Positions 1-10,032 of a stretch of DNA of 16,595 bases are shown piece by piece. Within the stretch, counting starts at the first letter, position 1; each line of letters begins with the position of its first letter. A program made the translations under genes and the position numbers. The notes beneath the pieces are model-generated. The model was not told where the DNA came from and ran no database searches. It saw only the letters and a list, made by a program, of their open reading frames with translations. Origin of the DNA: Bacteroides sp. CAG:1076 (GTDB lineage Bacteria > Bacteroidota > Bacteroidia > Bacteroidales > Bacteroidaceae); NCBI GenBank assembly GCA_000436795.1, contig HF993186.1:1-16595 (forward strand). The letters run 5' to 3'.

Positions 1-1
1 C

Positions 2-1081
2 GGAAAGGAGTGGAAGGTATTGGTATCGGATGGGGAGTTCAGTAACATCATGCATAATCCGTTGCCCCAGACCGTAAGTCTTCCGTCGGTACCGACAGCC
101 CGTTATGTAAAGCTGGAAGCAACGACTCCGGACGATTCGGCTGCTGTCATTGAGATGGAGGAGTTGGGAGTAACTGTGATTGATGATAAAGATGATGAAA
201 CGAAAGTATACCCTCATCCGGATGAAACATTGAAGCTTAAACCGGGTGATGCTCATCCTACCCAGAAAGGATGGCATTTTTATACCGCCCATGAGTTTTT
301 GGATAAGTATACAAAGAAGGGACTTCCTTTAGGTTTTCAAGAGCATAAGACTAAAACGATGAGTAAGGCGGCTTGTGTGAATAATGCAAGGTGCTCTAAG
401 GTGGAAAATGGTGTATTACATATGTGGCCAGTGGAAGAAACGGATTCAATAGATAACGGTTTCGGAAAAAACGTAAAATTTTCACATGCGGCTTATCGTT
501 CGGTAACTTCCGGAAAACAGACTTGGTGTAAGTTTACAGAGAATATGCGAATAGAAATCCGTTTTAAACGTACAGCTGCAGAAGGGTTTAATGAAGCTCT
601 GTGGTTTATGGGAAACAAAGGACCATGGCCAAAGAATGGAGAAATTGATTTATTGGAAAATCCCAAAAAGCAAATAAATCAGCGTGCTCATTTTACTCTT
701 CATTCAGAACACTATTATGCTGGTGTGGTAGGAGGTAAAGGAAGTGTTACCTCTAGCATTAACCTAGGGGATATGAGTCAATGGAATATTTATTGGTTGG
801 AATGGTATCCGGACAGGATTGTGGGAGGAGTGAATGGTAAAGCTTATTTTGAACATAAAAAAGGGGCGAATGGCAACATTGATTGGCCGTGGAGTGATCT
901 TGCCGGATTTTATCTGATATTTAGTACGGGATTATCTGTCGATCCGGAGGCATGGCCGGGAGCCGTTGATTCACAAAAATGGAGTAAGCAAAATCCTCCT
1001 TCCATGTATATTGATTGGGTACGTGTTTATGTTAACGATAATTACAATCGAGATAAAGCTCCAAAAGTAAGATATTATTAA
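2..1081 (+). CDS. GH16 endo-glycanase with N-terminal F5/8 type C domain (5' partial)
   Basis: The frame is open to the left edge, so the gene starts outside the window; the first possible start inside it, a TTG at 20, falls within a domain and is not believable. The visible protein begins with the last part of an F5/8 type C (discoidin-like) fold (motif TARYVKLEA, then an acidic linker). From about position 240 to the end it is a GH16 beta-jelly-roll. The catalytic signature ExDxxE is read as GEIDLLEN, with nucleophile Glu at 641-643, Asp at 647-649 and acid/base Glu at 656-658. This spacing is that of the laminarinase/agarase/endo-O-glycanase branch of GH16. The protein ends with the usual final strand (IDWVRVYV). 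The GH2 gene follows after 15 nt, so the two are probably cotranscribed. The sialidase and galactosidase beside it favour a host-glycan (mucin O-glycan, poly-LacNAc) substrate, but laminarin or agar-type substrates cannot be excluded. The signal peptide is not in the window. Confidence 0.85.
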   Translation, partial: GKEWKVLVSDGEFSNIMHNPLPQTVSLPSVPTARYVKLEATTPDDSAAVIEMEELGVTVIDDKDDETKVYPHPDETLKLKPGDAHPTQKGWHFYTAHEFLDKYTKKGLPLGFQEHKTKTMSKAACVNNARCSKVENGVLHMWPVEETDSIDNGFGKNVKFSHAAYRSVTSGKQTWCKFTENMRIEIRFKRTAAEGFNEALWFMGNKGPWPKNGEIDLLENPKKQINQRAHFTLHSEHYYAGVVGGKGSVTSSINLGDMSQWNIYWLEWYPDRIVGGVNGKAYFEHKKGANGNIDWPWSDLAGFYLIFSTGLSVDPEAWPGAVDSQKWSKQNPPSMYIDWVRVYVNDNYNRDKAPKVRYY

Positions 1082-1084
1082 TGA

Positions 1085-4702
<3,618 letters not shown>

Positions 4703-4714
4703 GAGCATTTCAGC

Positions 4715-4779
4715 CAGGAGTCAAAACAGATTTTAGGAGAGTGCTAAAATAATAATCCTTTTATCTGTTTCGACTCCTG
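4715..4779 (+). terminator. Long hairpin between GH2 and sialidase genes; possible terminator or attenuator
   Basis: Inverted arms lie at 4715-4731 (CAGGAGTCAAAACAGAT) and 4763-4779 (ATCTGTTTCGACTCCTG). Sixteen of 17 positions pair, the exception being A4723 with C4771. A second inverted pair, ATTTTAG at 4730-4736 and CTAAAAT at 4744-4750, nests inside the loop. The downstream sequence is T-rich (CTTTTATTGTTT) but is not a clean U tract. It starts 12 nt after the GH2 stop codon. It may terminate or weaken transcription into the sialidase gene, or protect the 3' end of the upstream mRNA. Confidence 0.6.
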
Positions 4780-4810
4780 ACTTTTATTGTTTGAAACCTT
4801 GGTATTAACA

Positions 4811-4832
4811 GAAACTATTGCAGGATAGTTTC
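4811..4832 (+). repeat. Perfect 8-bp inverted repeat upstream of the sialidase start
   Basis: GAAACTAT at 4811-4818 is the exact reverse complement of ATAGTTTC at 4825-4832, with a 6-nt loop. It ends 17 nt before the sialidase ATG. It could be an operator half-site pair or an mRNA hairpin close to the ribosome entry site; the sequence does not say which. I saw no clear canonical TAnnTTTG promoter in this 147-nt gap. The nearest is TATTGTTTG at 4785-4793, which has one extra base. Confidence 0.5.
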
Positions 4833-4849
4833 ATAAATTTTTATTTGCT

Positions 4850-6475
4850 ATGAGAAAATTATTTGTTCTTTTAGTTGGATTTATGTCTGTCGCTGGATTA
4901 AAGGCTACAGATACTGTTTATATAAAAGCACCTCAGGTGCCGGTCTTGATAGAACGGCATGATAATGTTTTGTTCTACATGCGTCTTGACGCACGAGAAA
5001 GTAAAGTGTTAGATAATGTATCAGTAACCTTTGGAAAAAATGTACCTTTATCACAGATTAAATCTGTCAAGTTATATTATGGAGGAACAGAGGCTTTTCA
5101 GGACAGAGGGAAAAAACGTTTTGCTCCTGTTGATTATATTTCCAGTCATACTCCGGGTAAAACATTGTCAGCTAATCCTTCGTATGCTATTAAAAAGTCT
5201 GAAACTGCCCCAGAGGGAAATACCGTGTTGTTGACAGGCAATCAGAATTTATTTCCAGGTACTAATTTTTTCTGGGTTAGTATCGAAATGAACCAGGATG
5301 CTTCATTACTGACAAAGGTAACGGCTCAGATTACTCGCGTGGAAGCTGAGGGTAAGTCGTTACCTGTTAAATGTGTATCTGCACCGGATGTTGTACGTCG
5401 AATGGGAGTAGGAGTACGTCATGCAGGAGATGATGGAGCAGCAGCTTTTCGAATACCTGGATTAGTAACAACAAATAAAGGGACTCTGTTGGGGGTATAT
5501 GATGTTCGCTATAATAACAGTGTTGACTTGCAGGAGCATGTGGATGTGGGACTAAGTCGAAGTACTGATGGTGGAAAGACTTGGGAAAAAATGCGTTTGC
5601 CTTTAGCTTTCGGTGAATATGGTGGTCTTCCGTCTGCTCAAAACGGTGTGGGAGATCCTTCTATTTTAGTTGATACTAAAACAAATACAGTTTGGATTGT
5701 TGCTGCATGGACACATGGTATGGGTAATCAGCGGGCATGGTGGAGCTCGCAGCAGGGTATGGATTTAAATCATACGGCTCAGTTAGTTCTTGTAAAGAGT
5801 ACAGATGATGGTAAGACTTGGTCGGAACCGATTAATATTACTGAACAGGTGAAGCGCCCGGAATGGTACTTCTTGCTTCAAGGACCGGGTAGAGGAATAA
5901 CAATGAGTGATGGTACCTTGGTCTTTCCTATTCAATATATAGGTAAGGACCGTATTCCTAATGCTGGAATCATGTATAGCAAAGATGGTGGAAAAACATG
6001 GACAATTCACAATCATGCTCGTACTAATACTACCGAAGCACAAGTAGTGGAAGTGAGTCCTGGAACGCTGATGCTGAATATGAGAGATAATCGTGGTGGA
6101 AGTCGTGCTGTGTATACAACTTCTGATTTGGGTATGACATGGAAAGAACACGAATCATCGCGTACGGCACTGCCAGAACCTGTTTGTATGGCAAGTCTTA
6201 TCAGTGTGAAAGCTGCTGATAATGTTCTGGGTAAGGATATCTTGGTTTTCTCTAATCCTAATACGACCAGCGCCCGTAAGGATATTACAATCAAAATAAG
6301 TCTTGATGGAGGAAATAGTTGGAGTCCGGAGCATCAGCTACTTTTGGATGAAGGAGAGAATTGGGGATATTCGTGCCTTACAATGATTGATAAGGAAACA
6401 ATAGGTATTCTTTATGAAAGTAGTGCGGCACATATGACTTTCCAATGTGTAAAATTGAAGGATATTGTGAAGTGA
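4850..6475 (+). CDS. nanH: Secreted GH33 exo-alpha-sialidase
   Basis: This sialidase should release terminal sialic acid from host glycoconjugates. A signal peptide ends near residue 19 (LKA/T). Residues 22-175 are the Bacteroidetes sialidase N-terminal beta-sandwich domain. The catalytic six-bladed propeller runs from about 185 to 541. The FRIP motif carries R201 of the arginine triad. D226 is the predicted acid/base, from its spacing after FRIP in the family. E396 (TTEAQVVE) and Y522 (GILYESS) supply the Glu/Tyr nucleophile pair. Five Asp boxes (SxDxGxTW type) begin at residues 238, 317, 377, 425 and 484; the fifth has Ser for Thr (GGNSW). The length of 541 aa matches Bacteroides sialidases, which it closely resembles. 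A 147-nt gap containing two hairpins separates it from the GH2 gene, so it may be transcribed partly on its own. A strong terminator follows its stop codon. Linkage preference cannot be read from the sequence. Confidence 0.96.
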   Translation: MRKLFVLLVGFMSVAGLKATDTVYIKAPQVPVLIERHDNVLFYMRLDARESKVLDNVSVTFGKNVPLSQIKSVKLYYGGTEAFQDRGKKRFAPVDYISSHTPGKTLSANPSYAIKKSETAPEGNTVLLTGNQNLFPGTNFFWVSIEMNQDASLLTKVTAQITRVEAEGKSLPVKCVSAPDVVRRMGVGVRHAGDDGAAAFRIPGLVTTNKGTLLGVYDVRYNNSVDLQEHVDVGLSRSTDGGKTWEKMRLPLAFGEYGGLPSAQNGVGDPSILVDTKTNTVWIVAAWTHGMGNQRAWWSSQQGMDLNHTAQLVLVKSTDDGKTWSEPINITEQVKRPEWYFLLQGPGRGITMSDGTLVFPIQYIGKDRIPNAGIMYSKDGGKTWTIHNHARTNTTEAQVVEVSPGTLMLNMRDNRGGSRAVYTTSDLGMTWKEHESSRTALPEPVCMASLISVKAADNVLGKDILVFSNPNTTSARKDITIKISLDGGNSWSPEHQLLLDEGENWGYSCLTMIDKETIGILYESSAAHMTFQCVKLKDIVK

Positions 6476-6501
6476 TAAATTATCTTCTATAGATATATAA
6501 T

Positions 6502-6556
6502 AAAATCCCTTTATGGCATTAACCGGTTCAGATGGTAATGAACATAAAGGGATTTT
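6502..6556. terminator. Bidirectional rho-independent terminator between convergent genes
   Basis: AAAATCCCTTTATG (6502-6515) pairs perfectly with CATAAAGGGATTTT (6543-6556). The stem continues inward with CATTA (6517-6521) against TAATG (6536-6540). On the + strand the stem runs into TTTTTATTTATTTT; on the - strand it runs into an A/T-rich tract as well. It lies between the sialidase stop (6475) and the mnmD stop (6560), where two transcripts converge, which fits use in both directions. Confidence 0.9.
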
Positions 6557-6559
6557 TAT

Positions 6560-7216
6560 TTATTTTGAAGCTCTTAAAATTTCACGCTTACCGCCCGGAG
6601 GGCCAGGAAGACGTTCTACTGTAAAACCTGCTGTTTGCAGCATACGGCGTATTACACCTTTAGCACAGTATGTTGTGAGAATTCCATTAGAAGAAAGTCG
6701 GCTGTATAGTGTATTAAAAAGTTCTTGACTCCACATTTCCGGCTGTTTTTCTGGAGCAAATGCATCGAAGTAAATAACGTCGTATTCCCCTTGAAAATCA
6801 TACTTTGTGAAGTCATCCATTATTTTATGTAATGTAAAGTGTGGAGTAATCATTACATCAGTATTCCATTCGGCAGAATGTAATGCATAAAAATCGTTAC
6901 TGCGTTCAGGACAAATCAATTCTGGATATTTCAAATGATGAATAATGTCGTCAGACACTGGATAACGTTCGATTGTGGTATAATGTATATTTCGTTGGCT
7001 CGAATCAGCTTCCAGAAGGGATAAAAAGGCATTCAAGCCTGTTCCAAAACCGATTTCCAATACTCGCGGGGTGGAGGACGGATGGTGTTTCAAGCCCATG
7101 TTTATAAAAATATGTTCCGACTCAGTCAATGCTCCTTTTATGGAATGATAATGTTCATCCAGTTCAGGAACGAAAAGAGTATAACTCCCGTCGGCAGTTT
7201 GTTCCAGTTTTATCAT
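6560..7216 (-). CDS. mnmD: tRNA 5-methylaminomethyl-2-thiouridine methyltransferase (stand-alone MnmD)
   Basis: This is the SAM-dependent methyltransferase domain that corresponds to the N-terminal half of E. coli MnmC. It converts nm5(s2)U to mnm5(s2)U at tRNA wobble position 34. The SAM-binding motif EIGFGTGLN is at residues 54-62. The family signature FDAFAPEKQPEMW is at 150-162. The C-terminal GPPGGKREILRA is at 205-216. At 218 aa it has only the methyltransferase half and no FAD-dependent oxidase domain, as is usual for the stand-alone MnmD family. The start ATG follows the yqaA-like stop by 23 nt, so it is the last gene of the - strand cluster. It ends at the bidirectional terminator. 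Confidence 0.9.
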   Translation of the reverse strand: MIKLEQTADGSYTLFVPELDEHYHSIKGALTESEHIFINMGLKHHPSSTPRVLEIGFGTGLNAFLSLLEADSSQRNIHYTTIERYPVSDDIIHHLKYPELICPERSNDFYALHSAEWNTDVMITPHFTLHKIMDDFTKYDFQGEYDVIYFDAFAPEKQPEMWSQELFNTLYSRLSSNGILTTYCAKGVIRRMLQTAGFTVERLPGPPGGKREILRASK

Positions 7217-7239
7217 AATTTTTTGATATAAAAATAGTA

Positions 7240-7701
7240 TCAGAAAAGACTAATGACTCCTAATGTCGCGGCTACCAGTATGGCATAGCGAGTTAACTTC
7301 CCGATAGTCATTGATAAAGTGACAATACCGATGTGTGCACGCATTAGTCCCAACACAATTAAGATAGCATCCCCTACAACGGGAAGGAAAGAAAACAATG
7401 CCATCCATGCTCCTCTTCCGTGAATGAATCGGGTAGCACGTTCCATCTGTTGAGGAGTCACTCCAAAATATTTTTCTATCCATTTCATTTTTCCGAGATG
7501 CCCTATCCAGTAACATGTTAGTCCGCCTAATACGTTACCGGCCGTTGTAGAAATTGTGGACCATATAGGATCAAGTCCTAATCCTACGCATGCAAGCAAG
7601 ACAGCTTCAGAACTGAAAGGGAGTATGGTCCCTGCCAAAAAAGCTGACAGGAACATGCCAATGTAACCCCATTCGGTTAGAAGTTGAAGAAATGTATCCA
7701 T
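7240..7701 (-). CDS. YqaA/DedA-family (VTT/SNARE-associated) inner-membrane protein
   Basis: This 153-residue polytopic membrane protein has four hydrophobic stretches. Family features are an N-terminal re-entrant segment with an acidic residue (LPFSSEAVL), a glycine-rich GNVLGG followed by WIGHLGK, the middle motif RGAWMALFSFLPVVGDAI, and a late GKLTRY. These match the short YqaA branch of the DedA superfamily. DedA proteins are linked to membrane homeostasis and to lipid (undecaprenyl phosphate or phospholipid) translocation, but the substrate of the YqaA branch is unknown. Its start codon lies 25 nt inside the end of the upstream membrane-protein gene, so translation of the two is probably coupled. 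Confidence 0.85.
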   Translation of the reverse strand: MDTFLQLLTEWGYIGMFLSAFLAGTILPFSSEAVLLACVGLGLDPIWSTISTTAGNVLGGLTCYWIGHLGKMKWIEKYFGVTPQQMERATRFIHGRGAWMALFSFLPVVGDAILIVLGLMRAHIGIVTLSMTIGKLTRYAILVAATLGVISLF

Positions 7702-8618
7702 AAATTAAATAAGCAAAGTACAAGCCATATTAATAGGGTTGCAATGAATAATATACGAGTAAACCGTGTAAAGGTTAGTGGAAACAGATGTCCTCCCATA
7801 AATACCATTGGAATAATAGATAGAGGTAATAATGCATCAATGTGTGAGGGCTGTATAGCAATAAGGATATTGATCCATATTCCCATAAAGAGTATGACTT
7901 GCAATAAAATGCGGGTTTGTACTTTATCCTTGTAAGCGGTTTGCAGGTAAGGTATGCTGTATATAATCCAAAGTACAACTATTGTAGCCCATAAGACGTA
8001 ACGGCTGATATCTATTGTTGTATAGTCAATAGAGTCAAACTGTATAAGTCGTGAGGCTATAACGTAGAACTCTGCAGCTTGGTTAGAATATAGATAGTAT
8101 CCAAACAGAAACCAGTATGGTAAGGTAAAGCCTATAATGCCGGCAAAGAATGTTTTCCCTTCGAGTGAACGAAGATTAATCATGTGGATATATAGCAATG
8201 GGGCTATCCAAGCGATACAAGGGACAATAAAACTACTTAATCCCATCCAGAAAAATGCGTGAAAGATGGGAGTTGAAGCATGCAATGATTCATAACTTTG
8301 AAATAATGAATATAGCATACATATAAAAAAAACAGGAAGTAACAGTTCTATATTCCATGTATGCAAGAAAGGTGTTGCTGCATAAAACAAGAGAAACAAA
8401 GATGCCGGAAGTGAAGTTCGGGTACGTATTAGTGCAAACTTTGTGTCAATCTCTACAAGCAGATACGTAGCAAGGCCGAAACTTAATAAAGAACCTATAT
8501 TTGCCCATAGTTGTGGAGTAGATATGGTCCATAAGAATAGTGTCAGTATAGCTACTACGGGTAATGTGATACGTCCCGTTGATGCTTCATATTGGAATCT
8601 GTTTTTTGTCTGGATCAT
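7677..8618 (-). CDS. Polytopic inner-membrane protein of unknown function
   Basis: I do not recognise a named function. The 313-residue protein is almost entirely hydrophobic, with about nine or ten predicted membrane segments. A short basic N-terminal stretch (MIQTKNRFQYEASTGR) is probably cytoplasmic. No catalytic motif or soluble domain is visible. The overall form recalls uncharacterised Bacteroidetes membrane proteins such as the DUF6427 type, but this is a guess from topology and size only. Its 3' end overlaps the yqaA-like gene by 25 nt. Upstream, 106 nt separate it from purD, and that gap holds a long inverted repeat that could set its expression apart from purD. Confidence 0.8.
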   Translation of the reverse strand: MIQTKNRFQYEASTGRITLPVVAILTLFLWTISTPQLWANIGSLLSFGLATYLLVEIDTKFALIRTRTSLPASLFLLFYAATPFLHTWNIELLLPVFFICMLYSLFQSYESLHASTPIFHAFFWMGLSSFIVPCIAWIAPLLYIHMINLRSLEGKTFFAGIIGFTLPYWFLFGYYLYSNQAAEFYVIASRLIQFDSIDYTTIDISRYVLWATIVVLWIIYSIPYLQTAYKDKVQTRILLQVILFMGIWINILIAIQPSHIDALLPLSIIPMVFMGGHLFPLTFTRFTRILFIATLLIWLVLCLFNLWIHFFNF

Positions 8619-8644
8619 ATTACGGCATGTTTCATTACAGGAAA

Positions 8645-8717
8645 TTCACTATACAGATTACACAGGTTATTTTAGTTAATATAGAACTATTGGTATACCT
8701 ATGTAATCTGTGGTGAA
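8645..8717. repeat. Long imperfect inverted repeat between purD and the membrane-protein gene
   Basis: ACAGATTACACAGG (8653-8666) pairs with CCTATGTAATCTGT (8698-8711) at 13 of 14 positions. The stem extends outward with TTCAC (8645-8649) against GTGAA (8713-8717) across a small internal loop. Inside the 31-nt loop TAGTT (8673-8677) can pair with AACTA (8685-8689). It fills most of the 106-nt gap. Neither side ends in a strong T tract, so a classical terminator is doubtful. A REP/MITE-like dispersed element or an intra-operon attenuator is possible. Confidence 0.7.
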
Positions 8718-8724
8718 CTATATA

Positions 8725-9999
8725 TTATAAATCGAAGCCGATATCAGAACGGAAATATTTCTTCTCGAACGAAATTTTTCCAGCATTGGTAAATGATTGT
8801 TTTAATGCTTCTTCTTTATTGGCTCCATACGAGCTGACAGCGATGACACGTCCTCCGGCAGTGACAACCTGACCGTCTTTCAAGGCTGTTCCAGCATGGA
8901 ATACAATACTGCCTCCAGCTTTTGCATCTTCGATACCTGTCATCGGATAGCCTTTTTCATAAGCTTCCGGATATCCGCCTGATACCAGCATAACACATAC
9001 AGCTGAACGTGGATCAATTTCCAGTATTTTTTCATCAAGGTTGCCTGCAGCTACTCCTTCAAACAATTCTACAAGGTCGCTCTTGATACGTAGCATGACA
9101 CTTTCTGTTTCTGGATCACCCATGCGGACATTGTATTCGATAACCATAGGTTCACCTTTTACATTAATCAGTCCGAAGAAAATAAAACCTTTATAGTCAA
9201 TGCCTTCTGCTGCAAGACCTTCTATAGTGGGGCGAATAATGCGCTCATCTACTTTTTTCATCCAGATTTCGTCTGCAAAAGGTACAGGTGAAACCGATCC
9301 CATACCACCCGTGTTCAGGCCTTTATCTCCTTCGCCAATACGTTTGTAGTCTTTAGCCTCAGGTAGAATCTTATAATTCTTTCCGTCAGTCAGCACAAAA
9401 ACAGAACATTCGATGCCGCTCAGAAACTCTTCGATGACAACTGTTGCTGAAGCGTTGCCGAACATGCCACCCAGCATTTCTTTCAACTCTTTTTTAGCTT
9501 CTTCCAGTGTCGGAACTATCAGTACACCTTTACCAGCGCATAGGCCGTCAGCTTTTAGTACATAAGGAGCTTGTAAGGTTTCGAGAAAAGCAAGACCTTC
9601 TTCCAGATTGGCAGAAGTAATGCTTTTATATCCGGCAGTTGGAATATGATGACGCTGCATGAAGCCTTTGGCAAATTCTTTACTACCTTCGAGTACGGCA
9701 CCTGCTTTTGACGGACCGATTACTGGAATATTTGCTAAAGCTGCATCGTTCTTGAAGAAATCGTAGACACCTTTCACCAATGGATCTTCAGGACCTACTA
9801 CTACCATGTTGATATCATTTGCTAAAACGAATTGTTTGATAGCTTCGAAATCATCAGCTTTTATAGCTACATTTTCGCCAACTTCACGTGTACCAGCATT
9901 ACCCGGTGCAATGTATAACTTTTCGATTTTCGGACTTTGGGCAATTTTCCAAGCCAGTGCATGTTCTCGTCCGCCTGAGCCTAACAGTAAAAGTTTCAT
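8725..9999 (-). CDS. purD: Phosphoribosylamine--glycine ligase (GAR synthetase)
   Basis: PurD joins glycine to 5-phosphoribosylamine using ATP, the second step of purine biosynthesis, in the cytoplasm. The N-terminal domain starts with [18 protein letters not shown]. The ATP-grasp domain covers roughly residues 100-325, with [15 protein letters not shown] residues near 150-158 (read as [11 protein letters not shown]), NTGGMG at 229-234 and the metal/ATP motif [10 protein letters not shown] at 288-297. The C-terminal domain completes 424 aa, the usual length. All expected motifs are present. The gene begins 33 nt after the stop of the prolyl tripeptidyl peptidase gene on the same strand, so it is probably read through from upstream. 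Confidence 0.98.
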   Translation of the reverse strand: MKLLLLGSGGREHALAWKIAQSPKIEKLYIAPGNAGTREVGENVAIKADDFEAIKQFVLANDINMVVVGPEDPLVKGVYDFFKNDAALANIPVIGPSKAGAVLEGSKEFAKGFMQRHHIPTAGYKSITSANLEEGLAFLETLQAPYVLKADGLCAGKGVLIVPTLEEAKKELKEMLGGMFGNASATVVIEEFLSGIECSVFVLTDGKNYKILPEAKDYKRIGEGDKGLNTGGMGSVSPVPFADEIWMKKVDERIIRPTIEGLAAEGIDYKGFIFFGLINVKGEPMVIEYNVRMGDPETESVMLRIKSDLVELFEGVAAGNLDEKILEIDPRSAVCVMLVSGGYPEAYEKGYPMTGIEDAKAGGSIVFHAGTALKDGQVVTAGGRVIAVSSYGANKEEALKQSFTNAGKISFEKKYFRSDIGFDL

Positions 10000-10032
10000 A
10001 TTCTTATAATGTTATGATTTGTTGTCTTTATT

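Noticed and set aside
20..22. TTG as the start codon of the first gene
   Set aside because: The frame is open to the window edge and the residues before it (GKEWKV) continue a discoidin-like domain, so the gene is cut by the window.
4785..4793. TATTGTTTG as a sialidase promoter
   Set aside because: It has three bases instead of two between TA and TTTG, and no good -33 element lies at the right distance.
6513..6728. + strand ORF of 71 codons after the sialidase gene
   Set aside because: It begins inside the terminator hairpin and otherwise runs antisense to mnmD.
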